Positions 43,369 through 51,392 of a stretch of DNA of 64,000 bases are shown in pieces. The stretch is from assembly GCA_934667175.1 (NCBI GenBank), contig CAKULN010000008.1, positions 1 to 64,000 of the forward strand, read 5' to 3'. Below the pieces are notes generated by a model, which saw nothing but the letters and a program-made list of their open reading frames with translations, was not told where the DNA came from and made no database searches. The position numbers were made by a program, and so were the translations under genes. Within the stretch, counting starts at the first letter, position 1. Each line of letters begins with the position of its first letter. The stretch comes from an uncultured Bacteroidales bacterium. GTDB taxonomy: Bacteria > Bacteroidota > Bacteroidia > Bacteroidales > UBA932.

Positions 43369-43412
43369 AGTGTAAAGTTTCTTTACAGTGGGTGTTAAAT
43401 TTCTTTACACTT
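43369..43412. promoter_or_regulatory. Tandem operator-like repeat upstream of the permease gene
   Basis: AGTGTAAAGTTTCTTTACAG and GGTGTTAAATTTCTTTACAC are direct repeats, each also a near-palindrome (TGTAAAG...CTTTACA). Together they form a larger symmetrical site. A binding site for a dimeric regulator is likely. Confidence 0.55.
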
Positions 43413-43579
43413 TGAGGAAACGGAATTTTCGTTAATATATTCATAAATAAATAGTTGCTGCTTTTGGCATGAAAGTGGCTTGGCGAAATTGTCGGTTGGG
43501 GGAACTGTGTCTATTAGTTGCTGCGGTTTCACCGGGAAAATGGGACATGAAGTTTATGAGGATTAATTAGGAAGTTATT

Positions 43580-45922
43580 ATGTCAAGCACGTACCTGAAG
43601 TTCCTGTCGAGGAACAAGCTTTACACTTTTATCGAGGTTTTCGGATTGTCGGTGGCGCTAGGATTTGTCATTCTGCTGGCTTCGTATGCCAAGACTGAGT
43701 TCAGCGTCGGGGCGAAGCAACCGCTTTCCAAACAGTTGTATGTCGTCGGTGCGGGGGATTCTTTCGGAATGACGCTTGGAACTTCAGAGGAGTTTTTCCC
43801 GTCCATTCCTGAGATTAAGGCATGGACAAGGATTGTGGACATGGATAATTCGAATGTCATGGTCGGAGATGACTATTATAAGGCTGCCGAGGCATCGCTT
43901 GACACTAATTTCTTCAAGTTCTTTGACTATCGCCTTGCCGGTTGTCCTAAGGAAATTGTTTTGGGAAATGAAGATGAGACTATTCTGTCCGAGTCGTTTG
44001 CAAAGAAAGTGTTTGGAAATGAAGATCCGATAGGCAGGGTTCTGAGCATTGGAGATAACAAACTGACGGTAATCGGTGTTGTTGAGGATTTCGGACCCAC
44101 AGATGTGTTCAACCGCTACGATTTCTTCACAAGCATCAAACGTGCACAGAAGCGGTGTGCTTGGATGGATAATTTTGGCAGCACGATTCCGATTGTCAGG
44201 CTTGACGAAGGGACTGATGTGGAAAAGGTGCGTGAGGAACTCTTGAATAAATACATGGGCTATTGGAATTTCTATAAGGCGGATAATTCCAACAACGCCT
44301 TTTTGTGGGGATCTAGTGTGACGAGACTTGACAAGGTCTATTTTTCGGGTATGGATTCTTGGAGCTGTTTAAGGACTGGCAACAAGAAACAGGTTGAGTT
44401 GCTATTCATTGTGGCTCTGGTGCTGCTGGTCTCCGCCATATTCAATTACATCAACCTCACGGTCGCCCAGACGGGAAAGCGCGCCAAGGAAATGGCCACC
44501 AGAAGGTTGCTTGGCGAAAGCTCAAGGAATATAGTGACGAGGTACATCACCGAGTCATTCGCCTTTACTGTCGGGTGTTTTGCAGTTGGCTGTCTGCTGG
44601 CATATTCATTCAAACCGCTCTTTGACAGTATTTTGAGCTCTGAAATTGTGTTGACGCCTGACTTGACCACCGTGCTTTGGGCAGTTTTGGCTTTGGTTGT
44701 CATTTCCGTGATCTCTGCATTGCTCCCTGCGCTGCTTGTCTCACGATTCAAGCCGATAGATGTCGTGAAAGGGGAGTTCCGTTTCAAGAACAAGATGATT
44801 TTCGGCAAGGTGTTCATCGTGCTTCAGACAGTGTTCAGCACCGTCCTTATCGCTATGGCGATCACGATGGCGGCGCAGGTGAACTGTCTGGTAAACCTTC
44901 CTGTAGGCTACGAGACAAAGGACGTCATTCAAGTCAATTCACAAGATGTAGGCTATAGAAGAGGGCCTCAGGAGGCTCTTCGTGCCAGATTAAAGGCTTT
45001 GCCTCAGGTGGTTGATGTGGGACTTGGGATTACATCTCCGATATCCTGCGGGGCGAATGGTATTCACGATGAGGACAACCAATTGATAGGTTGGATGCGT
45101 ATGGCCCAGTTGGACACGACTTCGCTTAGGATTCTGGGAATCAAAGTCTTGGAGAAGTATAGCGAACTCTCTTCACCGAAAGTGCTTCTGACAGAGATAT
45201 CCAAGAGAAGCACCGGTGTGACGGCAGAACATCCTTACGTAGGCGGAAGCTACACGAAAGGTGAATATGAAGTCTGTGGCATCATCCCGGATTTCCGTGC
45301 CAACACAGCTTTGTTCGAACCGATGGAGAATGAGCGTAACGCCATAATGATTATAGATGAGAATTATGATTATGCATTCATTCAACTCCTTAAGATAACA
45401 GGAGATCGCTCCGAGGCTATGGCCGCGGTCAAGAACGCATGCAGTGAGTTTGCCAAAGAGACCATAGGTGTTCCTATTGAGATGGACACTTTCTATCTGG
45501 ACGAGAAGCTGGTCGATGATTTGAAAGGCACCAAGAACGCGATGCTGCTTATGGTTTCATTCATGGTGATTGCCATCCTGATCTCCGCTCTCGGTCTGTT
45601 CGCGATGTCGCTCTACTTCACAGAGCAGCAAAGCCGTCAGATCGCAGTCCGCAAGGTCTTTGGCGCGGAAGTCAGCTCTGCCGTCTGGACATTGTCCAAG
45701 TCTTTCATGATCATGAGTGCTGTGGCGGTAGTCCTTGCCGTACCATTTATCGTTTGGGGCATAGGCTACTATCTTCAGGCATTCTACACCAAGATCGCTT
45801 TCCCTTGGTGGGCCATTGTCCTCGCGGCTTTGATCTCGATGCTGATTTCATTCCTCTCCGTCGTTGGCCAGACCTACGCCGCCGCCACCAGGAATCCTGT
45901 CAAGACCCTTAGTCAGGACTAA
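43580..45922 (+). CDS. FtsX-like / MacB-type ABC transporter permease
   Basis: A 780-residue permease with two MacB_PCD/FtsX units. The first has a membrane helix at about 17-37, a periplasmic core to about 270, then three helices (ELLFIVALVLLVSAIFNYINL and the two pairs before about 395). The second repeats the pattern, starting with FIVLQTVFSTVLIAMAITMA at about 413, ending with AALISMLISFLSVVGQTY. The characteristic loop TGKRAKEMATRRLLGES and its second copy EQQSRQIAVRKVFGAE are clear. No ATPase gene is adjacent; in Bacteroidota such double permeases often use an unlinked MacB-type ATPase. Export of lipoproteins, peptides or drugs is possible. Confidence 0.92.
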   Translation: MSSTYLKFLSRNKLYTFIEVFGLSVALGFVILLASYAKTEFSVGAKQPLSKQLYVVGAGDSFGMTLGTSEEFFPSIPEIKAWTRIVDMDNSNVMVGDDYYKAAEASLDTNFFKFFDYRLAGCPKEIVLGNEDETILSESFAKKVFGNEDPIGRVLSIGDNKLTVIGVVEDFGPTDVFNRYDFFTSIKRAQKRCAWMDNFGSTIPIVRLDEGTDVEKVREELLNKYMGYWNFYKADNSNNAFLWGSSVTRLDKVYFSGMDSWSCLRTGNKKQVELLFIVALVLLVSAIFNYINLTVAQTGKRAKEMATRRLLGESSRNIVTRYITESFAFTVGCFAVGCLLAYSFKPLFDSILSSEIVLTPDLTTVLWAVLALVVISVISALLPALLVSRFKPIDVVKGEFRFKNKMIFGKVFIVLQTVFSTVLIAMAITMAAQVNCLVNLPVGYETKDVIQVNSQDVGYRRGPQEALRARLKALPQVVDVGLGITSPISCGANGIHDEDNQLIGWMRMAQLDTTSLRILGIKVLEKYSELSSPKVLLTEISKRSTGVTAEHPYVGGSYTKGEYEVCGIIPDFRANTALFEPMENERNAIMIIDENYDYAFIQLLKITGDRSEAMAAVKNACSEFAKETIGVPIEMDTFYLDEKLVDDLKGTKNAMLLMVSFMVIAILISALGLFAMSLYFTEQQSRQIAVRKVFGAEVSSAVWTLSKSFMIMSAVAVVLAVPFIVWGIGYYLQAFYTKIAFPWWAIVLAALISMLISFLSVVGQTYAAATRNPVKTLSQD

Positions 45923-45985
45923 AACAGGTCAAGCATGGGCATTCATTCGAAAAAATTCGTAAATTCGTGAAATAAGAATTGGCTG

Positions 45986-46921
45986 ATGGATGCGAAAGTT
46001 GTTCATATCAAACCGATTGCTGGAGAAAAACCTTCGCAGTTTGCTGAGAGGGTAGGGAGAGAATATGCGGATACGTCCATTCAAACAGATAAAAAGCATA
46101 AAGGGCAGTTTTTCACGCCACTGGCCATTTCTGACTTTATGGGAAGATTGGCTACACCGACCAAGAAGAATACGGTGTCTGTTCTGGATCCTGGCTGCGG
46201 TTTGGCTATTCTGTCCTGTGCGCTGATTGAGCATCTTACGGAGTGTCCAAATCTTGAAAGGATTACTCTGACCTTGTTTGAAACAGACAGAAAGGTGGCT
46301 TTGTTGACAGATAATGTCTTACGCTATCTTAAGTTCTGGTGTACTGACAAGAACATTGAACTTGAATATGAGTTTAATGATTCGGATTTTGTATTGGAAT
46401 ATTGTGATTCTCTGGTGGATGACGGTAATATATTCAGTTGTTTACCTGATGCCAAAAAATTCGATTATATCATCTCGAATCCACCATATTATAAATTGCC
46501 CAAGGAAGATGTTCATAGTCGCTCTTGCGCTTGCATTATAGATGGGCAAACCAACATTTATGCACTGTTTATGGCGATTTGTGCCAGACTCTTGGTGCAA
46601 AGTGGTCAGATGATATTCATCACTCCCAGAAGTTTTGCCTCGGGACGATATTTTCGTTCTTTCAGAGATTTTCTGTTTCGTCACGTTCATATTGATTTCA
46701 TCCATCTGTTCAATACCCGTCGGGACACGTTTGCCAAGGATTCTGTATTGCAGGAGTTAGTCATTACGAGGATGCGTCCGTTTGTGGATTCTTCAAATGT
46801 CATGGTGTCCTATAGTCAGGGTATTCTTGATTTGAACAGTTCTAACCAGAAAGAATATGTTGCCTCTGACATAGTCGATGTGCTTAGTGATGAGAAAGTT
46901 GTTTTTCCTGCCAGTGGATAA
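45986..46921 (+). pseudogene. PstI/BsuBI-type N6-adenine methyltransferase, N-terminal part (frameshifted)
   Basis: A 311-residue fragment with the methyltransferase core: KGQFFTPLAISDFMG, SAM-binding motif I VLDPGCGLAILSCAL, and catalytic motif IV NPPYY in the form IISNPPYYKLP. It is of the gamma class (N6-adenine) and resembles M.PstI/M.BsuBI. The frame ends at TAA 46919 after EKVVFPASG. Removing one T from the run TTTTT at 46902-46906 would read EKVVFLPVDNRDETVLSL and continue into the next open frame, giving a protein of about 520 residues, the family's size. The break may be a true mutation, phase variation, or a sequence error. The PstI-like nuclease gene downstream appears intact. Confidence 0.85.
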
Positions 46922-47549
46922 TCGCGATGAGACAGTTCTTAGTCTTTTCCGTTCTTGGAATGGCAATATGGAGAAATATGATATCAAGATATCGACAGGG
47001 CCGGTTGTCGCTTTTCGGGTATCAGATTATATTACAGATGAGTCGGGATGCAACACGGTTCCATTGTATTGGCTACATAATGTAGAGAAGATGCTGTGTG
47101 ATCATCCTATTCAGAAAAAAGGAAAAGGGCAGTACATATTGGTGACTTCCGATACAAAAAGGGTTTTGCTTCCAAATAAGAATTACATTCTGCTTAGGCG
47201 TTTCAGTTCCAAGGATGACTCCAGCCGCTTGGTTGCGGCTCCATATTTTGGCAATATGTCTCATTATGAAGTTATTGGAATTGAGAATAAATTGAATTAT
47301 ATTTATAGACCGAAAGGGCATCTTCGAAGAGATGAAGTTATGGGACTTACTGCCCTTTTGGATAGTGAGATATTTGATATTTGGTTTAGGACTTTTAACG
47401 GGAACATCAATGTCAGCGCCACGGAATTGAGAATGATGCCGCTTCCTCCTATAGAGACAATAAGGGCGATTGGCAGGATGATTATTTTGAAAAACAATTA
47501 TTCTCTTGATTTTATCAATGAGTTGATTATGAGGTATTTTAAGATTTAG
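46878..47549 (+). pseudogene. PstI/BsuBI-type methyltransferase, C-terminal part (frameshifted)
   Basis: The C-terminal portion of the same methyltransferase, in the +1 frame. From residue 12 it reads LPVDNRDETVLSLFRSWNG, then the predicted target-recognition region (KISTGPVVAFRVSDY, NTVPLYWLHNVEKML, LLPNKNYILLRRFSSKDDSSRLVAAPYFG, LNYIYRPKGHLRRDEVMGLTALLDSEIFDIWFRTFNGNINVSATELRMMPLPP). This last part is the conserved C-terminus of the M.PstI-like group. An ATG at 46878 exists, but it lies inside the coding part of the first fragment, so independent translation is unlikely to be natural. It ends 2 bp before the nuclease gene. Confidence 0.85.
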
Positions 47550-47551
47550 AT

Positions 47552-48493
47552 ATGGGTAAGATTATTGAGGCACAGGCAATATTAAAGGCGTTAGGACTTC
47601 CAGAAGCCCAGCAGAACGAAATGTCTGCTTTGACATTGTTAGCTCTTTGTGGCATAAAGGAAGATATGCGGTGGATTGATGCGACTCGTTCCAGTCAGGG
47701 TATTACAAAAGACATCATGTCCTTTGTGAATGATAATTACAAAGCGGCTTCACCTTATGCTCCAAACACATGCGAAACTTTTCGTCGCCACGTACTGCAT
47801 CAGTTCGTGCAGGCTTCTGTCGCTAATTATAACCCTGATAATCCGATGCTGCCGGTCAATAGTCCTAAGGCGCACTATTCAATCACACCGGAGGCCTTAG
47901 AGGTTGTCAGGTCTTTTGGTATGAATGATTGGAAGGCAGTGGTCGATAGGTTTGAACGTGAAGTCGTTACATTGCGTGAGAAATATGCGGCGGAGCGTGA
48001 GATTCATCGCATCCCTCTTATTATTGAGGGGAGTGAGTACTACTTGTCTCCCGGTGCTCATAATGAGTTACAGGCTGCTGTAGTGGAAGACTTTGCGCCT
48101 CGGTTTGCTCCTGGAGGGAAGTTACTTTATATGGGTGATACCGAAGATAAGAACTTATACGTAAATTCTCCTGCTTTAGAAACTTTGCATATTCCGATTT
48201 CGGAGCATTCAAAACTACCTGATATTATCATCAGTGATGAAAAACGCGGTTGGCTGTTTCTTGTTGAGGTGGTGACTTCTCATGGTCCCATGTCTGCTAA
48301 ACGATTGGTTGAACTTGAAGATTTCACCAAAGACTGTCCCTATGGTATTGTCTATGTGACAGCATTTCCTGATGCAAAGGAGTTTAAGAAACATATAGAC
48401 GAGATTGCTTGGGAAACAGAGGTTTGGCTCTCAGATGCACCTGATCATATGATTCATTTTAATGGTGACCGTTTTATAGGGCCAAGAAAATAA
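47552..48493 (+). CDS. BsuBI/PstI family type II restriction endonuclease
   Basis: A 313-residue endonuclease, close to the family length. A helical N-terminal domain (to about 150: IIEAQAILKALGLPEAQQNEMSALTLLALCG, TCETFRRHVLHQFVQAS) is followed by the catalytic domain: YYLSPGAHNELQAAVVEDFAPRF, LLYMGDTEDKNLYVN, the conserved HIPISEHSKLPDIIISDEKRGWLFLVEVVTSHGPMSAKRL with the Asp/Glu pair of the nuclease site, then TAFPDAKEFKKHIDEIAWETEVW. The family recognises CTGCAG, so the system should methylate and cut that site. The gene is intact and only 2 bp after the methyltransferase, consistent with one operon. A cell with this nuclease needs an active methylase, so the upstream frameshift is remarkable. 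Confidence 0.92.
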   Translation: MGKIIEAQAILKALGLPEAQQNEMSALTLLALCGIKEDMRWIDATRSSQGITKDIMSFVNDNYKAASPYAPNTCETFRRHVLHQFVQASVANYNPDNPMLPVNSPKAHYSITPEALEVVRSFGMNDWKAVVDRFEREVVTLREKYAAEREIHRIPLIIEGSEYYLSPGAHNELQAAVVEDFAPRFAPGGKLLYMGDTEDKNLYVNSPALETLHIPISEHSKLPDIIISDEKRGWLFLVEVVTSHGPMSAKRLVELEDFTKDCPYGIVYVTAFPDAKEFKKHIDEIAWETEVWLSDAPDHMIHFNGDRFIGPRK

Positions 48494-48590
48494 ATATCAT
48501 AGAAAAGAGTGGGGGTAAACCCCAACTTTTTACGTTTCTTATCAAAATTTACGTTTTTGTTGCGTATTATTGCGGACAAAGACTTGGACT

Positions 48591-49343
48591 ATGATAGGAA
48601 ACGTTACTTTTAATGATGCCCTCACCGCCCTTGGGGACCTCGTGATGCCGCGCGAATGCATCGTCTGCGGGAAGCCTCTTGCCATGCGCGAACGCCACCT
48701 CTGCATTGGTTGCCTTGCCGACCTGCCGCGGACATATTTCTCGAATATGCCGCACAACCAACTTGCCGACAGGTTCAACGCCTTGATTCAGCGGGATCTG
48801 GATGCCGGCGGAGTCTTTGAGGAATATTCCTACGCCACGTCCCTGTTCTTTTACCGCTCCCAGACAGGCTACAGGCTGATCACCCAGAGGCTGAAATATC
48901 ATTCGGACTATGCTGCCGGGAGGTATTTCGCATCGATGCTTGGCCGCGAGATGGCATCGTCATCGATTTATTCCGATGTGGATGCCGTGATTCCGGTTCC
49001 TCTGCATTGGTCCCGGCTTTGGTCCAGAGGACACAATCAGGCTGAGGTCATCGCCAAGGTTCTGGCCGAAAGCCTTAAGGCCGATCTTCGCACCGACATC
49101 CTTTACCGTGTTCGCCGCACACGAACGCAGACCAAACTTTCGGTCGAAGGTAAAGCGCGCAACGTTGAGGGCGCTTTTAAAGTGAGGCGGCTGAAATCCG
49201 CCCTTGAATATTCACACATCCTTTTGGTAGATGATGTTTTTACGACCGGAGCCACCCTCCACTCCTGCCGGAAAGCGTTGAGGACGGCTATTCCGCCGCA
49301 GGTTCGCGTCAGCGTCGCCACCTTGGCTTGCGTCGGAAAGTAG
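48591..49343 (+). CDS. comF: ComF family protein (phosphoribosyltransferase-like)
   Basis: A 250-residue ComF-family protein. It has an N-terminal four-cysteine zinc finger (CIVCGKPL and CIGCL), a double-psi region (YRLITQRLKYHSDYAAGRYFASMLG), and a C-terminal phosphoribosyltransferase-like site (VIPVPLHWSRLWSRGHNQAEVIAK and LLVDDVFTTGATL). ComF/GntX proteins are linked to DNA uptake in competent species, but most Bacteroidota members have no shown role. The start is ATG 48591; an open frame from TTG 48570 continues upstream without support. It is expressed alone, after the restriction genes. Confidence 0.92.
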   Translation: MIGNVTFNDALTALGDLVMPRECIVCGKPLAMRERHLCIGCLADLPRTYFSNMPHNQLADRFNALIQRDLDAGGVFEEYSYATSLFFYRSQTGYRLITQRLKYHSDYAAGRYFASMLGREMASSSIYSDVDAVIPVPLHWSRLWSRGHNQAEVIAKVLAESLKADLRTDILYRVRRTRTQTKLSVEGKARNVEGAFKVRRLKSALEYSHILLVDDVFTTGATLHSCRKALRTAIPPQVRVSVATLACVGK

Positions 49344-49539
49344 GAAATGCTACAATTTGGTTACAAATCGTAAGGATAAACGTTTTATATAAACTTTTAG
49401 ACCAAAATATATGTAATTTATACCATATATTGTGGGTTTATTAAAACAGATTAAAATTTTCCTTATTGTTTATAAGGTTGGAAATAAAACGGTTAAGTAA
49501 AGACGTCGACAAAATTTTTACAAAAAATATTAAAAAAGT

Positions 49540-49569
49540 TTGCAAGTCTCAAAAAAAGCAGTACCTTTG
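49540..49569 (+). promoter_or_regulatory. Promoter of a candidate small RNA
   Basis: TTG at 49540-49542 (part of TTTG), a 19-bp spacer, then TACCTTTG at 49562-49569, an exact match to the Bacteroidota consensus. No open frame follows; a T-run terminator lies about 110 bp downstream. Confidence 0.8.
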
Positions 49570-49575
49570 TACTCG

Positions 49576-49689
49576 GGTTGAGCAAGGAGGTTCTCTCCCC
49601 GATCAACCTATTGGTTATTAGTTTTAGTGTTATTAATTATGTGGTTAGAGTGAGAGTCCACGCGCGATGCGTCGACGCTCATTTTTTTT
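49576..49689 (+). ncRNA. Candidate small RNA
   Basis: The start is set about 7 bp after the -7 box, the end at the terminator T-run. Near the 5' end GGTTGA pairs with TCAACC around a loop with AGGAGG...CTCTCC complementarity. Near the 3' end TGAG/CTCA, GTC/GAC and CGC/GCG form a stem before eight T residues. The sequence does not match a family that I can name with confidence (not tmRNA or RNase P). The transcript limits are inferred. Confidence 0.6.
49651..49689 (+). terminator. Rho-independent terminator of the candidate small RNA
   Basis: Stem from TGAG (49651) to CTCA (ends 49681), with inner GTC/GAC and CGC/GCG pairs, followed by a run of eight T (49682-49689). Confidence 0.75.
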
Positions 49690-49719
49690 GTATATGCACT
49701 ATCCGGTCACGGCGATTGT

Positions 49720-49746
49720 CGGTCGCTGAGCTTGCCGAAGCGCCCG
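49720..49746. repeat. REP-like palindrome 14, overlapping a promoter
   Basis: Arms CGGTCGCT and AGCGCCCG around GAGCTTGCCGA. The TTG inside (49732-49734) serves as a likely -33 element for the thioesterase promoter. Confidence 0.85.
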
Positions 49747-49762
49747 AAATTTAGTAGATTTG
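49732..49762 (+). promoter_or_regulatory. Promoter of the thioesterase gene with -33 element in a REP-like repeat
   Basis: TTG at 49732-49734, a 20-bp spacer and TAGATTTG at 49755-49762, which fits TTG-N19/20-TAnnTTTG. The ATG lies 23 bp downstream. Confidence 0.65.
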
Positions 49763-49785
49763 TAATAGAAATCAAATCAACAAAT

Positions 49786-50172
49786 ATGATAGAACTTGGA
49801 ATCAAAGGCCGTCAGGAGGAGATCGTGACGGAGGAACTGACCGCAAGCCATATCGGCAGCGGGACTGTCAGGGTGTTCGCCACACCGATGATGATCGCCC
49901 TTATGGAACGTACAAGCCGACTCAGCGTAAAGCCTTATCTTGAGGATGGGCAGGAGACCGTGGGCACTAAAGTGGATGTTTCACACGTATCTTCGACACC
50001 GGTAGGAATGAAGGTGTGGTGCGAAAGCGAAGTCGTGGAGGTCGACCGTCGCCGGATCGTGTTTAAAGTCACCGCTTATGACGAGAAGGGACTCATAGGT
50101 GAGGGTACCCATGAGCGCTTTGTGATTGATGTAGCGAAGTTTCAGGCCAAGGCCGAGGAAAAAAGTAAATAA
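49786..50172 (+). CDS. Hotdog-fold thioesterase (FlK-like)
   Basis: A 128-residue hotdog-fold protein. The sequence GSGTVRVFATPMMIALMERTSRLSVKPYLEDGQETVGTKVDVSHVSSTPVGMKVWCESEVVEVDRRRIVFKVTAYDEKGLIGEGTHERFVI matches the group around fluoroacetyl-CoA thioesterase FlK, with the conserved Glu in LMERTS, the Thr/His in VSHVSSTP and the terminal GEGTHERFVI. Many bacteria have these as general acyl-CoA thioesterases. ATG 49786 is used; the frame upstream to 49732 runs through a REP-like element and the promoter. A strong terminator follows at 50244-50287. Confidence 0.88.
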   Translation: MIELGIKGRQEEIVTEELTASHIGSGTVRVFATPMMIALMERTSRLSVKPYLEDGQETVGTKVDVSHVSSTPVGMKVWCESEVVEVDRRRIVFKVTAYDEKGLIGEGTHERFVIDVAKFQAKAEEKSK

Positions 50173-50243
50173 CCACTGTGTCCACATTCCTCCACCAACT
50201 ACTAACTTGGTGTTGGATAATTGATTGTCGTTTAATGATTTAA

Positions 50244-50287
50244 GCCTTTGTCTTTAGCTGATGTCTACTAAAGGCAAAGGCGTTTTT
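50244..50287 (+). terminator. Rho-independent terminator after the thioesterase gene
   Basis: GCCTTTG-TCTTTAG (50244-50257) pairs with CTAAAGG-CAAAGGC (50268-50281), followed by GTTTTT. It separates the thioesterase from the TIR operon. Confidence 0.85.
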
Positions 50288-50344
50288 CATTGAATATAAA
50301 CAGATTATCCTCCACTTGTTTTTCGTAATGTGTTCTGATTTTTA

Positions 50345-50352
50345 TATCTTTG
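50345..50352 (+). promoter_or_regulatory. Probable -7 box of the TIR operon
   Basis: TATCTTTG matches TAnnTTTG; the ATG of the TIR gene is 60 bp downstream. A TTG at ideal spacing was not identified. Confidence 0.5.
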
Positions 50353-50411
50353 CGGTTGCGCCGCCGGAAGTGCGGTAATTTAGAATCGATTAATTGTTCT
50401 AACTGTGGTTT

Positions 50412-51374
50412 ATGACTTACAAGGTTTTTATAAGCTATTCCAGGAAAGACGGCGGTGTCGCCGATAGGATTTGTGAGGAACTGGATAAGGCTGGCATTAC
50501 CTATTTTATTGACCGGGAATCAATTAAAGGCTCAGAGGATTTCCCTGAGGTGATTTCGCATGCTATCAGGGAATCGGAATTGTTTCTTTTTCTGGCCAGC
50601 AGGAATTCCTATCAGTCGGCGTTCACCAACAAGGAGATTGTCTACGCTGTCAACAATTGTCCTAATTCCGCGATCCTGCCTTACATCATTGATGACAGCG
50701 ATCTTCCCAATAACATCGAGTTTCTTCTGAGCGATGTGAACTGGATCACCATGAAGGACTTCCCGATAGAGTCGGGACTTGTCCCACAGATAACCGCGGT
50801 TTTGAACGACCCTAAGATTCTGTATAATTCCAAGGGCTTGAAACGTAGGAAGATAAGCCGGATATTCACCGTGTTCCTGCCGATCGTGACGGTCATCGCG
50901 ATCCTTGCGCTGGTTCCTTCCATTGTTGACAGGCACAGGAAAATGAAAGCGGACGCCGCCGCTGACAAAGACAAAAAGGAATATCTCGCCACAGTCGCGA
51001 AGTCGGATTCCTTGGTAAGGGCTTTCCGGCGGTTTCAGTCAAAGGATGATCCTGAGGTGACGGTCAAGGATGAGATCGAGTGCCTTAAGAAGGCGGGTGA
51101 ACTTTTGGGAGCGTCGGCGAAAATCAGCAAGAATTATTCAAACACATCATATTCCTATATGTATATTCCTGACTTGGTGGCTCCTCGTAAAGCTTCCTTG
51201 ACGTCTTGCCTTGACTCGATCTTTACGTACTGGAAGGAGTTGGCGCAGGACTCGTACAGATTGTACCAGTCGGGTATCACGGAGGAAAAGGATTATGCGT
51301 TAAGGTTCATCAACTACGCCCTGGACGCGAAACCGGACAGGAATCTTGAGGAATTAAGAAAAAAACTACAGTAA
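50412..51374 (+). CDS. TIR domain membrane protein
   Basis: A 320-residue protein. A TIR domain occupies about residues 3-130: YKVFISYSRKDGGVADRICEELDKAGITYFIDRESIKGSEDFPEVISHAIRESELFLFLASRNSYQSAFTNKEIVYA. Glu75 stands where the catalytic glutamate of TIR NADases is found. One membrane helix is at about 151-171 (IFTVFLPIVTVIAILALVPSI), so the TIR domain is cytoplasmic and a helical C-terminal part of about 145 residues (AKSDSLVRAFRRFQSKDDPEVTVKDEIECLKKAGELL...) is probably periplasmic, resembling a TPR-like arrangement. It is first in a three-gene operon with a PEGA/barrel protein (18 bp gap) and a RyR-domain protein. Whether it cleaves NAD or only binds is not shown. Confidence 0.9.
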   Translation: MTYKVFISYSRKDGGVADRICEELDKAGITYFIDRESIKGSEDFPEVISHAIRESELFLFLASRNSYQSAFTNKEIVYAVNNCPNSAILPYIIDDSDLPNNIEFLLSDVNWITMKDFPIESGLVPQITAVLNDPKILYNSKGLKRRKISRIFTVFLPIVTVIAILALVPSIVDRHRKMKADAAADKDKKEYLATVAKSDSLVRAFRRFQSKDDPEVTVKDEIECLKKAGELLGASAKISKNYSNTSYSYMYIPDLVAPRKASLTSCLDSIFTYWKELAQDSYRLYQSGITEEKDYALRFINYALDAKPDRNLEELRKKLQ

Positions 51375-51392
51375 TATACAACGCTACACATT

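Noticed and set aside
49732..49785. Longer N-terminus of the thioesterase
   Set aside because: The extra codons cover a REP-like element and the likely promoter; homologues begin near MIELG.
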